Below, piece after piece: positions 52,516-61,775 of a DNA stretch of 64,000 nt. Positions within the stretch are counted from its first letter, which is position 1. Each line of letters opens with the position of its first letter. The stretch is from an uncultured archaeon (lineage in GTDB: Archaea; Thermoplasmatota; Thermoplasmata; Thermoplasmatales; Thermoplasmataceae), in assembly GCA_000965745.1 (NCBI GenBank), contig CP009479.1, forward strand, positions 1,932,457 through 1,996,456, read 5' to 3'. Below the pieces are notes generated by a model, which ran no database searches, had not been told where the DNA came from, and saw nothing but the letters and a program-made list of their open reading frames with translations. Made by a program: the position numbers and the translations under genes.

Positions 52516-53803
52516 CATTTTCCTTCTTTCTGCGGAGCATTTCCTCAGTTCCTATGTCATGCCTCATGTAGTAGTTTCCCCTGATTCTCCAGAGGTTTTC
52601 CTCAACCCTTGCCGACGCTTCAGGTATGGTGTCTGCCAAGCCAACAAGTGCAAGTGCACGCGAGGTGCTCATCTTCACGTTGTTCAATGTGCCGGAAACA
52701 GCTGCGTAGTAAACCCTGAAATCATCCGGCTCAGGATCCGTTGAAATCTCAAGGTCTCCGGGAGTGGGGTTTGAGCCGTAACCTTCCGGAACGACATACT
52801 TGAGGACTGATGCCTTTTCCCTGAATTTCATGCTGGCTCTCAACTTCCCTTCAACAATTTCATTCATCAGCTCAACAAAATCGTCTTCAAGAAGAGTAAG
52901 GACACTGATCCCTTCAGGATCTGCAAACCGTGCATTTATCTCGACAATTTTCGGGGAATCGCCAACCTGCATGAACTGGCCGTAAATTACACCCTTGAAA
53001 GGATTGCCTTCATCTTTCATGTGGAATACGATCCTTCTTATGATCTCCAGGGCTTCTTCAGCCACAGTCTGCTTAATGAATGGAAGCCCGCCGTTTGAGT
53101 CTGAAATTGCCCCCATTCCGCCGGTGTTGGGCCCCTCGTCATTCTCGTACGCCCTCTTGAAGTCCTGGACTATGGGGAACGGAGCAATATTTGTTCCATC
53201 TGAAAGGACCTGCAGTGAGAATTCTTCACCCTGTATTCTCTCTTCAAGAATCACCGCGCCATCCTTTTCAATCACACTGGCAGCATAGGAAACAGCCTCC
53301 TCTTTGGTATGCAGCTGGACTCCCATGACTCGGACGCCCTTTCCACCCGTCAGTCCTATTGGCTTAATCGCATATTCCTTGCCAGATTTTTCAAGAAGGC
53401 CCGCTATCTCACTTTGCTCTGTAATGACTTTGAACTCGATGTTTCCGGGGATGGAGTTCCTTTCCACAAACTTCCTCATGAACTCCTTCGACGTTTCTAG
53501 CCTTGCAGCCTCGTAGGATGGGGATGCAACCCTGATGCCTTCCTCTTCAAGCCTGTCAACCAGTTTGGTGTTTAACACCGGATCTGGTCCCACGAAGGCA
53601 AGGTCCACACCACTTTCAAGCGCGAATTTGAGGATCGAGTCAACATCGAGCTCATCATGGATGAACGCTTTCCGGCTCACTGAGAAAATAGAAGGGTTCC
53701 GGTTCTTCATGACTGAGTACAGTTCAGCTCCGGAGGAGAGGATCTTCCTGGCAATGGCGTCTTCCCTTCCTCCTCCACCAACAAGTAATACCTTATTCTT
53801 CAT
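52508..53803 (-). CDS. purD: Phosphoribosylamine-glycine ligase
   Basis: About 431 residues with the ATP-grasp layout: KVLLVGGGGREDAIARKI at the N-terminus, KPIGLTGGKGVRVM (ATP-binding loop), PFPIVQDFKRAYENDEGPNTGGMGA, and EINARFADPEGISVL metal site. It catalyses the second step of purine synthesis. ATG 53803 is chosen because it begins with the first conserved residues and overlaps the end of scpB by about ten bases; a longer reading from 53869 adds unconserved residues inside scpB. Confidence 0.93.
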   Translation of the reverse strand: MKNKVLLVGGGGREDAIARKILSSGAELYSVMKNRNPSIFSVSRKAFIHDELDVDSILKFALESGVDLAFVGPDPVLNTKLVDRLEEEGIRVASPSYEAARLETSKEFMRKFVERNSIPGNIEFKVITEQSEIAGLLEKSGKEYAIKPIGLTGGKGVRVMGVQLHTKEEAVSYAASVIEKDGAVILEERIQGEEFSLQVLSDGTNIAPFPIVQDFKRAYENDEGPNTGGMGAISDSNGGLPFIKQTVAEEALEIIRRIVFHMKDEGNPFKGVIYGQFMQVGDSPKIVEINARFADPEGISVLTLLEDDFVELMNEIVEGKLRASMKFREKASVLKYVVPEGYGSNPTPGDLEISTDPEPDDFRVYYAAVSGTLNNVKMSTSRALALVGLADTIPEASARVEENLWRIRGNYYMRHDIGTEEMLRRKKENVS

Positions 53804-54293
53804 TGTGATCATCGACGCTATTTTTGACAAGGGACTGTAATTTCCCCTTGCTGATATCGAAGTATTCATAAAATTTTTTAGTTACGTTGTACAACTCTGT
53901 ATTGCGGAACTTGCGTGAATAGATCATCCCCTTCCTTTTAAGGCTCTCAACATACTCAGGGTATCTTGTGCCAACATTGATCTTAAGATCACCCTTCTTG
54001 GAATCTGGGTTCATGGCGACAAAACCGAGTGTCTGGAGTTCCTGCCCGGTAAATTCACGCTCCGAAACTGACCTGACATCCTGCACATATTCCTTCCTGA
54101 GCTGGAGTTTATAACGGAATCCGTTTCTGACGACCTCCAGGGCGGAGTTGTTTTTGTTATACTCCCGGTTCAGTTTTTTCAGGGCTTTTATGACATCATC
54201 CTTGTCCGCGGAAAGCATTATCGCCATGTCGGATATCGAAATCGGAGACTCTGTAGCATAGAGAAGTGCTTCAACCCTCGGTTTGATATCCAT
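53793..54293 (-). CDS. scpB: Segregation and condensation protein B
   Basis: 166 residues with two winged-helix domains: RVEALLYATESPISISDMAIML (first) and SEREFTGQELQTLGFVAMNPD (second). ScpB binds ScpA and SMC in chromosome condensation. Shorter and less conserved than bacterial forms, as usual in archaea. scpA and smc are not in the window. It overlaps purD by ~10 bases, so they are cotranscribed. Confidence 0.8.
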   Translation of the reverse strand: MDIKPRVEALLYATESPISISDMAIMLSADKDDVIKALKKLNREYNKNNSALEVVRNGFRYKLQLRKEYVQDVRSVSEREFTGQELQTLGFVAMNPDSKKGDLKINVGTRYPEYVESLKRKGMIYSRKFRNTELYNVTKKFYEYFDISKGKLQSLVKNSVDDHNEE

Positions 54294-54568
54294 TATTAGA
54301 TTTATAGCTCTTAAATATTAAACTCTTTTGAATTTTTTAGAAATGCTTAAGATTCCTTCTTGCGCTAAAGTGCACAGGTAACCATAAAAGCCGGATAAGG
54401 AAGAGCAAACCAACCCAACAGAACTGCGAGCCAGCCGGCATTTTCCGGCAGAGATTCTTCATGCATTACGGATAGGCGGAAGCCGGAAGAGCATCAGGAC
54501 AGGATTTCAGGATTCTTATTGCCTTTGCCAGGACATAAGGTAAAATATGGGGGAAATATCCCAATCAG

Positions 54569-55912
54569 ATGAGCGAACAAGTGTTCGGTTCCAGGAAGGA
54601 GGATGAATCTCAGCTTTACGGTGAAACCGAAATTCATGAGTCCGGGAGGACAGAAAAAGAGATCTCGACATTCTACCTCTGGTTTGCCTCCAATCTCACC
54701 ATTGCAGATTTTGCATTGGGATTCCTGCCCATTGAGTTTGGAATGAGCATAACAAGCAGCATTATTGCACTTGCCATAGGCAACATCGCAGGTGGAATAC
54801 TTCTTGCTCTGATGAGCACCATGGGCCCCAAGGCAGGGTTCCCGCAGATGATTATCGGGATGAAGCCGATGGGCCGGCTCCCGGGAAGAATCATGTCGGT
54901 GCTTCAGTGGAGCAATACCGGAGGCTGGCTGACTGTTAATATAGTCATAGCTTCACTGGCACTTACCACAGCCTTTTCAGGGCTCAATTACATACTTTCC
55001 ATTGCCCTTTCTGTTGTGGTAGTTGCAATAGCTGCCTTTCTGGGAGGAAAGGCGATTCACAGGTTTGAAAGAATTATGTCATTCGTCCTGGGCATTATGT
55101 TCGCCTTTGTAACAATATTCTCTCTCTCAAAGATGAACGTCCTCGCTTCATACAGCCCGTCACACGTACTGCCGGAGTATGCAGCCTTCGGAACAACAGT
55201 AGCGGTATCGTTCTCATACATCATGTCATGGAGCCCGTACGCTTCTGATTACTCGAGATACATATCCTCGAGGAAGTCCGGCAGGAAGGTATTTGCATAC
55301 ACCTTTATAGGCGGCGCTGTAGCCTCATTCTGGCTTGAGGCGGCCGGACTTCTGGTGGCCATAATCAGTGGAAGGCCTTCAGGCAATCCGGCCGGAGACC
55401 TCAACTCAATACTTGGCGGATTTGGGGTCATTGGAATGCTTGCCCTGTTTCTCGGCGGCCTTTCTGCCAACTCCCTTAACCTTTACTCCAATTCAGTGTC
55501 ACTCAAGGCAGTAGGGGTCAAGATGAAGAGAACAACCCTGGTCGTCATCGTTTCCATTATAGTGATGGCCCTTGCAATAATAGGATACGTGACATTTTAC
55601 GACTTTTATGAGACTTTCCTGCTCATACTGGATTACTGGATAACCCCGTGGATTGGGGTTGTTGCTGCTGATTTCTTCATTGCCAACAGAGGGAAGAAGT
55701 TCAGTCTGTCCTCAATAGTTCCAGTGAACAGAACAGGTGTGGCATCATACATTGTCGCAATACTGGTATCAGTTCCATTCATGAACCCTCCTGTGAACTT
55801 CATAGGCCCGATTGCACAGCTTCTGGGCGGTGTTGATATCAGTTACTTCGTTTCCTTCGGAGTTGCAGTACTGCTCTACACCGGATTAAGCAAGAGGCAT
55901 GAGAGCAATTAA
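54569..55912 (+). CDS. NCS1-family nucleobase/cation symporter
   Basis: 447 residues with 12 helices. The early LTIADFALGFLPIEFGMSITS segment, GPKAGFPQMIIGMKPMG and the central FSYIMSWSPYASDYSRYI motif are typical of cytosine/purine permeases (CodB type, NCS1). It may carry cytosine, purines, or a thiamine-pyrimidine precursor; there is no TPP riboswitch before it. dcd follows after 23 bases on the same strand, which fits pyrimidine salvage. Confidence 0.87.
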   Translation: MSEQVFGSRKEDESQLYGETEIHESGRTEKEISTFYLWFASNLTIADFALGFLPIEFGMSITSSIIALAIGNIAGGILLALMSTMGPKAGFPQMIIGMKPMGRLPGRIMSVLQWSNTGGWLTVNIVIASLALTTAFSGLNYILSIALSVVVVAIAAFLGGKAIHRFERIMSFVLGIMFAFVTIFSLSKMNVLASYSPSHVLPEYAAFGTTVAVSFSYIMSWSPYASDYSRYISSRKSGRKVFAYTFIGGAVASFWLEAAGLLVAIISGRPSGNPAGDLNSILGGFGVIGMLALFLGGLSANSLNLYSNSVSLKAVGVKMKRTTLVVIVSIIVMALAIIGYVTFYDFYETFLLILDYWITPWIGVVAADFFIANRGKKFSLSSIVPVNRTGVASYIVAILVSVPFMNPPVNFIGPIAQLLGGVDISYFVSFGVAVLLYTGLSKRHESN

Positions 55913-55935
55913 TACAACCTGTTCGATCCACAGGC

Positions 55936-56406
55936 ATGGTGATCCTGCGGGACGGTGAAATAGAAGAGCTTGTGGCTAAAGGGCAGCTCATCTCATCCTC
56001 ATACAGGAAGGAAAATCTTACCCCAAACGGTTATGATCTCACAATAAACTCTGTAAGGGTGGATGGAGAAGAATCTGGCCGGGAAGAAGCGGCAGTGGGC
56101 CCCCACTCAGTTTTCTGGGTCTCAACATCTGAGACGATCAGCATGCCGGAAAATATTGGTGGAAAAATATGGATCAGGTCCAGCTATGCCAGGAAGGGAA
56201 TTTTTGGCTCGTTCGGGTTCGTGGATGCGGGGTTCAGGGGTACACTGACACTGGCATTTTTCAACGGATCATCGAAGGAAGTAAATATATCAAGAGGGAA
56301 CACAATCGCCCAGATTACTTTTCTGAGGATGGACGGAAATGCTGAACTTGCTTATGAAAAACGTTCAGGCAACTACCAGGGCCAGACCGATATAAAGCTA
56401 AAATAA
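55936..56406 (+). CDS. dcd: dCTP deaminase family protein
   Basis: 156 residues of the trimeric dUTPase/dCTP deaminase fold. RSSYARKGIFGSFGFVDAGFRGTLTLAFFN carries the family core with the nucleotide-binding Ser-Ser/Arg and the Ala-Gly-Phe turn; NGYDLTINSVRV matches the N-terminal strand. It converts dCTP to dUTP. The C-terminal tail ends in YQGQTDIKLK, a typical lid. Located directly after the nucleobase permease. Confidence 0.88.
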   Translation: MVILRDGEIEELVAKGQLISSSYRKENLTPNGYDLTINSVRVDGEESGREEAAVGPHSVFWVSTSETISMPENIGGKIWIRSSYARKGIFGSFGFVDAGFRGTLTLAFFNGSSKEVNISRGNTIAQITFLRMDGNAELAYEKRSGNYQGQTDIKLK

Positions 56407-56431
56407 TGCTGTCTGATACCAATGATTGAAA

Positions 56432-56854
56432 ATGGGGATAAGAGACGTCAAATTCAGCTGTGAACGCGAAAGCAAAGCTTCTCCCGAAAAGGTATGGAAA
56501 ATTCTTTCATCATGGGAGAGAACTACGGAATTCTGGAAAGGGACAGGGGAGATAACAAGGACAGGGGAGGATACTTTTCAGGTCAGGTTCGCCTTCCCGG
56601 GCACGGCAAAAATGAGAATACTTCTCGACAAGCCCGGGATGTCCGTGACAGAGAAGTATCTGAGCGGCCCGTTCAAGGGAACGAAGAGGACCACCATAAC
56701 TACAGACAACGGATCCACAAGGATGAAAACTGAGTGGAACGTCGTTCTGTCACCGATGCTTATGTTCGGGAAATCATCCATACAGAAGCATTTTAACGAA
56801 GGAACAGAGAACGCGCTGAAAAGAATAGCAGACACATCGGAACAAACCCCCTGA
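56432..56854 (+). CDS. SRPBCC/CoxG-like lipid-binding-fold protein
   Basis: About 140 residues of the START/Bet v 1-like fold: KFSCERESKASPEKVWKILSSWERTTEFW, a central beta sheet with TGEITRTGEDTFQVRF, and a C-terminal helix HFNEGTENALKRIADT. These proteins bind hydrophobic ligands; CoxG relatives are seen with oxidoreductases, but here context gives no clue. ATG 56432 is chosen over TTG 56426. It is convergent with RNase Z, four bases apart. Confidence 0.75.
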   Translation: MGIRDVKFSCERESKASPEKVWKILSSWERTTEFWKGTGEITRTGEDTFQVRFAFPGTAKMRILLDKPGMSVTEKYLSGPFKGTKRTTITTDNGSTRMKTEWNVVLSPMLMFGKSSIQKHFNEGTENALKRIADTSEQTP

Positions 56855-56857
56855 AAA

Positions 56858-57790
56858 TTAACGGATAGGGAGGATCTCGTTTCTTTTTGGTACCTCGTAC
56901 TCGAGAAGTTCCCTGCTGAGCTCGGAGTTTCCAAAAATTTTCATGGATTCCTCGAGCATCACATTTAAGTCAGGCACCCGTGGGCTGTAGTGGAAAAGGA
57001 AAAATTTCCTCACTCCCGCATCCCTTGCTATCTCCGCGGCCTGCCTCGAGGAGGTATGGCCGAACTCATTAACTGTTGGTTCAAATGAAGAGTCCGTTGT
57101 GGTGTCGTGAATCAGGACGTCTGCGTCTTTTGCAAATTCCTTCATGGATTCCATGGGCCTCGTATCACCGGTATAAACGATTTTCCTGCCCTTTCTTATG
57201 CCCTTTGCAACTTCCTGAATGGTAACAGTGCTTCCATTGAAGACTATGGTGCCGTTCTGGCGAAGTTCCTCGAGCCTCGTAGATGGAATCTTGAGCCTGT
57301 CAGCGGCCTCCTTGTCTATCTTTATCAGATCCTTTTCCTCAACGGAATATGAAAGGGCAGGAACAGGATGGTCATTCCAGTGGGTCCTGACAACGAATTT
57401 GTCAAAATCGTAACTCTTGTCGGGGTAAAGCTGGTAGACTTTCACATCAAAACCAAGAGTGTAGTACCCGACATTGAGTGCATTGGAGAGTATCCTTATG
57501 GCTCCGGGTGGGCCATAAATATTGAGCGGCTCAGTCCTGTTGTTGAAGGACATGCTCTGTATGAGTCCAAGGAGGCCAAGAAAATGGTCTCCGTGAAAGT
57601 GTGTTATGAAAACATTGTTTATTCTCATGAACGATAGCTTGCTCTTCATTATCTGCTTCTGTGTCCCTTCTCCGCAGTCAAAGAGGTTCATGATCTCGTC
57701 GATCTGTATTGCCAGTGAGGGCATCCCTCTTCTCGGAACCGGCCACGATCCGCCTGTGCCAAGGAAAGTTATCTTGATGTTGGAGACCAT
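56858..57790 (-). CDS. rnz: Ribonuclease Z (tRNA 3' endonuclease)
   Basis: 310 residues. ITFLGTGGSWPVPRRGMPS opens the fold; HFHGDHFLGLLGLI (His64, 66, 69) is the zinc site, followed by YTGDTRPM, DTTTDSSF with NEFGHTSSRQAAEIA, and FLFHYSPR. It removes 3' trailers from pre-tRNAs; the tRNA genes in this window do not encode CCA. Standard short-form archaeal length. The TOPRIM protein gene lies upstream on the same strand. Confidence 0.93.
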   Translation of the reverse strand: MVSNIKITFLGTGGSWPVPRRGMPSLAIQIDEIMNLFDCGEGTQKQIMKSKLSFMRINNVFITHFHGDHFLGLLGLIQSMSFNNRTEPLNIYGPPGAIRILSNALNVGYYTLGFDVKVYQLYPDKSYDFDKFVVRTHWNDHPVPALSYSVEEKDLIKIDKEAADRLKIPSTRLEELRQNGTIVFNGSTVTIQEVAKGIRKGRKIVYTGDTRPMESMKEFAKDADVLIHDTTTDSSFEPTVNEFGHTSSRQAAEIARDAGVRKFFLFHYSPRVPDLNVMLEESMKIFGNSELSRELLEYEVPKRNEILPIR

Positions 57791-57837
57791 CGCTTTCAGT
57801 CTGGAATGTGTGACTGATATATTTTACTTGGGCAATA

Positions 57838-58290
57838 TCAGCTCTTCGAGCTTTGGACATCCCTGGTTCCAGGGGCTCCATAGTACCCGAAGTTGCGCTT
57901 TATCCTTTCAACTTCGGAGGGAAGCTCCTCGACAGTGGCAATTGGAGACCGCTTGCAGAGGTATTCCCAGAGGTAGGTGTCGGCCTTTACACCGGAACTG
58001 ACAAGATAGTTCTGAATTTTTTTCTTAAGAGTTTTTCCCTTTCTGTCAAAATCAGTCAGAATTATTATCTCACTGTATTCTTCTGCCAGGTTTTCTGAAA
58101 AATTCAGGATGCTCGATCCTGAATTCACATGAACAATCTTGCCCGTGAAATCTATGCTCCTCAAGCAGGAGATGTCATTCCTCCCCTCAACAACGATAGG
58201 CACGGACTCATTCTTCATTCTGTACTGTTCAAGAATGGAAAAAACTCTTGGTTCTGCCAGAGCCATTGTATTTGTCAACTCAATTACCAT
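57838..58290 (-). CDS. TOPRIM-domain protein (UPF0292)
   Basis: 150 residues. VVEGRNDISCLR (~33-44) supplies the conserved Glu, and IIILTDFDRKGKTLKKK (~74-90) the DxD of a TOPRIM metal site. The arrangement matches archaeal UPF0292 and bacterial ribonuclease M5-like proteins. It may act in RNA maturation; no direct evidence. It starts between the helicase end and RNase Z on the same strand and may be cotranscribed with both. Confidence 0.85.
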   Translation of the reverse strand: MVIELTNTMALAEPRVFSILEQYRMKNESVPIVVEGRNDISCLRSIDFTGKIVHVNSGSSILNFSENLAEEYSEIIILTDFDRKGKTLKKKIQNYLVSSGVKADTYLWEYLCKRSPIATVEELPSEVERIKRNFGYYGAPGTRDVQSSKS

Positions 58291-58310
58291 AGATAAATGT
58301 TCTCATTCTT

Positions 58311-61037
58311 TCAATCCCAGAACCTTCTGTTTCTGGCAAAATCCATTTCTGCGGTGAGGATGGCCCGGACAAAGTCCTCATCACTCGTGTAACTGACTTC
58401 TAGAAGCCTCGAGCCTGTCTCAGGCCCTATTCCCCTTGCGGCCATTACCATGACTGCCTTCATCCCCCTCTCCCTTACCAGGTGTGCATTCTTTATGAGC
58501 CTGTTTCTTGTCTTGACTGCCTCCCTGCTGTCGCCTTCCGCTTTGCTCAGCAGGTCCCTTTCGAATGGCGAGAGTGAGGCAACAAGATAACTCCCGCAAT
58601 TCGGGCATTTTATAGTTTCAATGTCGCGTATACGCTGCGTCCTGACATTTCTGCACCTGGTGCAGTAGAGAGTAACCTCCTCATTCTGTATCCTCTTGTG
58701 AACCGACTCAAGAATAGTCTTTGTCGGCTTGAGCGGAGAAACACGCTCAGAATAATGAGACAGGAAAACTTTGGAGGACTCGGACATTCCATCCTTCAGT
58801 ACAAACTCTATGTCGTCAGGGAGCCGTTTCATGAAGTGGGAGAGCGACTCAATGTCCATGTAGTCCGACATGAGCTTTCTTATGGCGTCCCTGTAAACAG
58901 GTGTGTCATGGTAGGCATCAACGATCTTCTCAAATCTCAGTCTCCCTATGTCTGCATCATTGCTGATGATGCTGAACTTCTTTGCCTCATAGAGGAATAC
59001 AGATGAGAAAAACCTCGATCTCCTGGCAGTTCCAAGTATGTAGGACTCAATCATCTCAGGCTTGATGCCGAGTATGATGTTCCTCATGTCCTCGGCCTTT
59101 ATCTTTCTGGAACTTCTCATGTAGATATGGTAAGGGGAATAGTCGACTTCCACGCTCTCGCCGGTGATTGACGCGACAAGGCTGGAAAGGATTTCCGCAA
59201 GTGCGAAATTCGCCCGTGTACCCAGAAGTACCTGTATTATTGTCTCTGATCCGTATGATTCGATAATCACCTGGTCAAGGGTTGCGGGGTCCTTGTCATA
59301 CCAGTCAAGTATACTGCTTCTGGAGTTTTCCGCTACTTCATCAGTCACTATCCTGTTCTTCCTGTTATGGGAAACCATTTCTGTAACATCGGGCAGGACC
59401 GGTATCTCCTCCCCTGACCACTTTGGGGCTATTGCCGCCGTTGAGAATGGCTCGACCAGGATCTTTTCCTCATCCAGCCTGATAGTCCTCCAGGTCATCC
59501 CCTTCATCACAAAGTATGTCCCGGGTTCTATCTCGTTTATCACATACCGTTCATCCAGAGTCCCAATGAACTTCCTGTTTATTGTATCTATGACTTTGTA
59601 GTTCTTCTCACTGGGGATCATCGATATGTTCTCGATGTAATACCTCAAAACACCCCTTTTCTTGCCTATGGTATCGTCCTGGATCCAGATCTTGTTTATT
59701 GAAGCAAGGAAATCCAGGAGATCGTCGAATTCCGCCTCTGTGAGAGTCCTGAAGGGGTACGCGGAAGTTATGATGTTGAACATGTCCTTCCTGTTGATCC
59801 TGCCCCTGAAGTACAGCTCGTTAATGATCTGGTTTGCCACCGTTGCAAGGGAGTTCCGGCGGATCAAAATGTCTTCAAGATGCCCTCCCTTTATGTGGGA
59901 AACGATAGCCATTGCCTCCTCCAGCTCAATAATGTCGCTGCAGATTATGTACCCCTTGGACACCTTGCCTATCCAGTGCCCTGATCTCCCGATCCTCTGG
60001 ATAAGTTTATTGATCTGCCTTGATGAATTAAACTGTATCACCAGATCGGCGGACCCTATGTCTATGCCAAGTTCGAGAGATGAAGTGCAGATGAGAGCCT
60101 TTATCTTGCCAGCTTTGAATTCCTGCTCGGCTGTTTCCCTCGTGGCCTTCGAAAGGGAGCCATGGTGGACTTGAACCGACGGGTTGTCAAGAAGAAGCCT
60201 GAGGCGGAATGCAATGTCTTCCGCAACACTTCTGGTGTTGACGAAAACTAATGTTCCATTATGCTGTTCTATCAGTGACCAGATGAAGGTGATAGCCCCC
60301 GCATACGACTGATCACATCCCATTACCTCTGCATCCTGCTCAGACGAGTCGGGTGGTATGATAAGAGTGACATCCAGTTTCTTCTCTATGTCTGTCCGTA
60401 TAATCTCGACCGGATCTGACGGGGAAAGAAACCTGGAGAGTTCACCGGAATTGCCGACAGTCGCTGACAGTCCAATTCTCTGGAAATTCCCTGCCACATC
60501 CTTCAGCCTCTCCATAGCAATTGCAAACTGGGACCCGCGCTCATTCTGTGCAGCTTCATGCAGCTCGTCAACAACAACGTACTTCACGTTGCTGATCACC
60601 TCCCTCAGCCTCTTGCCGTTGAGAAGGATCTGAAGTGATTCCGGTGTCGTTATAAGGATGTCTGCGGGGTGTGTGACAATCTTCCTGCGGTCTGCACTTG
60701 ATACATCACTGTGCCTGACCTGGGTTCGTATACCGAGCTCTTTTCCATACTCTATCAGGCGTCCGAGCATATCCCTGTTTAGGGCTCTGAGGGGAGTAAT
60801 ATAAAGAGTCGATATCGGCTTTGGCTTTTCTGAAAGGATCTTGTGGAAAATTGGCAGAATAGCCGCTTCAGTTTTCCCGCTTCCCGTGGGTGAAAGAAGC
60901 AGGGCATTCTTGCCCTCCAGAACGGTTGGTATCATTCTTTCCTGAGCTCCAGTGGGCTCGGATATGCCGTTGGCTGTAAGCATCCGTATTATTCGTATGT
61001 CCAGATTGTCAAAGGAAGATTCCATTCCAAGTTTCAT
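58311..61037 (-). CDS. Lhr-type ATP-dependent DNA/RNA helicase
   Basis: 908 residues of superfamily 2. Walker A SPTGSGKT (~49-56), DELH box in VVDELHEAAQNERG, motif III in LSATVG, motif VI QRIGRSGHWIGK. A large Lhr-type winged-helix/beta domain follows. Near residue ~805 a CxxC...CxxC zinc ribbon (CTRCRNVR...CPNCGSYL) and a C-terminal HhH-like region (VMAARGIGPETGSRLL) complete it, as in archaeal aLhr2-type helicases. Lhr proteins unwind branched DNA and R-loops in repair. The gene lies ~190 bases after the 22-residue microprotein on the same strand. Confidence 0.9.
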   Translation of the reverse strand: MKLGMESSFDNLDIRIIRMLTANGISEPTGAQERMIPTVLEGKNALLLSPTGSGKTEAAILPIFHKILSEKPKPISTLYITPLRALNRDMLGRLIEYGKELGIRTQVRHSDVSSADRRKIVTHPADILITTPESLQILLNGKRLREVISNVKYVVVDELHEAAQNERGSQFAIAMERLKDVAGNFQRIGLSATVGNSGELSRFLSPSDPVEIIRTDIEKKLDVTLIIPPDSSEQDAEVMGCDQSYAGAITFIWSLIEQHNGTLVFVNTRSVAEDIAFRLRLLLDNPSVQVHHGSLSKATRETAEQEFKAGKIKALICTSSLELGIDIGSADLVIQFNSSRQINKLIQRIGRSGHWIGKVSKGYIICSDIIELEEAMAIVSHIKGGHLEDILIRRNSLATVANQIINELYFRGRINRKDMFNIITSAYPFRTLTEAEFDDLLDFLASINKIWIQDDTIGKKRGVLRYYIENISMIPSEKNYKVIDTINRKFIGTLDERYVINEIEPGTYFVMKGMTWRTIRLDEEKILVEPFSTAAIAPKWSGEEIPVLPDVTEMVSHNRKNRIVTDEVAENSRSSILDWYDKDPATLDQVIIESYGSETIIQVLLGTRANFALAEILSSLVASITGESVEVDYSPYHIYMRSSRKIKAEDMRNIILGIKPEMIESYILGTARRSRFFSSVFLYEAKKFSIISNDADIGRLRFEKIVDAYHDTPVYRDAIRKLMSDYMDIESLSHFMKRLPDDIEFVLKDGMSESSKVFLSHYSERVSPLKPTKTILESVHKRIQNEEVTLYCTRCRNVRTQRIRDIETIKCPNCGSYLVASLSPFERDLLSKAEGDSREAVKTRNRLIKNAHLVRERGMKAVMVMAARGIGPETGSRLLEVSYTSDEDFVRAILTAEMDFARNRRFWD

Positions 61038-61206
61038 TCCCGTTATCGGTAGTGTCAGGTGAGCTGAACTCTTGCTATATTCAAGATTGGTATAAATTCT
61101 AGGCTATTTCAAATTGCTCATATCAATGGTAAAACACACATTCTTGACCCGGTACCTGGAGAATCCCGGGCTGATAATATGACACAGGATGCTCCAGGCA
61201 CATCTC

Positions 61207-61214
61207 AAAAAAAA
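61207..61214 (-). terminator. T8 terminator of the acidic microprotein
   Basis: Eight T residues on the minus strand, ten bases after the stop codon of the 22-codon gene. Oligo-T tracts are typical archaeal terminators. This could also be a conditional stop before the helicase gene. Confidence 0.55.
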
Positions 61215-61224
61215 TCAATTCTCA

Positions 61225-61293
61225 CTATAAATCATCGTCGTCGTCATTATCTTCATCATCGTCGTAATCTCTTCTCTTAATGAAGCTCAACAA
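61225..61293 (-). CDS. Acidic Asp-rich microprotein (22 residues)
   Basis: TTG at 61291-61293, TAG at 61225-61227. The product starts LSFIKRRDY and continues with a run of nearly pure Asp/Glu/Asn, ending in Leu. The signals are unusually complete: a TATA box AAGTATAAAT at 61331-61340, a strong ribosome-binding GGAGGTGT at 61300-61307 with seven bases of spacing, and a T8 terminator 61207-61214. Could act as an acidic inhibitor or a basic-partner binding peptide, or as a leader peptide for the helicase downstream. Not detectable by standard length filters. Confidence 0.55.
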   Translation of the reverse strand: MLSFIKRRDYDDDEDNDDDDDL

Positions 61294-61468
61294 GTGAGAA
61301 CACCTCCAGATTAACTTAACTTCAACCGATATTTATACTTTGCAGAGGAACAGTTGCACTACATTCAAAATGAGGAATAATAATGGGGTCAGACTTTCCT
61401 GCAATACATTGTTATCCGACAAATAGGGATAAAGTCTAATATATGGTTATCAATAACCCGACGATATT

Positions 61469-61630
61469 ATGACCGACAAGCTCGCTGAAGTTGAAATATC
61501 AAAAGAAGGAGAGACATATTATGCAACTATCACCCTTACATCGGGTGAGGTTATAACGCTAGAAAACGAGGATTTTGAAGAGGTCATTGAGCAGGTGGCA
61601 AATGATCTGCAGGACAGATATGGATCCTGA
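61469..61630 (+). CDS. Small acidic protein (53 residues), leaderless
   Basis: ATG at 61469, TGA at 61628-61630. A protein-like 53-residue frame with beta-strand pattern: LAEVEISKEGETYYATITLT, GEVITLENEDFEEVIEQV and a final helix DLQDRYGS. Rich in Glu. A TATA box TAATATAT (61437-61444) places transcription start at the ATG. It ends one base before tRNA-Ser, so the two might share a transcript and be processed by RNase P. No family recognised. Confidence 0.6.
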   Translation: MTDKLAEVEISKEGETYYATITLTSGEVITLENEDFEEVIEQVANDLQDRYGS

Positions 61631-61712
61631 GCGAGGATGGCCCAGTGGTACGGCGGCAGCCTGCTAAGCTGTTTCTCTTATGAGATCGGGGGTTCGAGTC
61701 CCCCTCCTCGCG
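61631..61712 (+). tRNA. tRNA-Ser (GCU)
   Basis: Class II tRNA: acceptor GCGAGGA/TCCTCGC, anticodon stem CAGC/GCTG with loop CTGCTAA (anticodon GCT), a long variable arm (TTCTCTTATGAGATC region), T arm GGGTTCGAGTCC, and discriminator G73 as expected for serine. No intron; CCA not encoded. A DNA methyltransferase gene lies 64 bases beyond its 3' end. Confidence 0.95.
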
Positions 61713-61775
61713 CTTGCCAATCTTCATTCCGGGAAACAGGTTGCATTTAGGGCCGACCTTGAATGAGTTTTCGTT

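Noticed and set aside
54294-54568. Possible riboswitch before the NCS1 permease
   Set aside because: Contains a GCCGG/CCGGC hairpin, but none of the conserved TPP or purine aptamer blocks; too weak to list.
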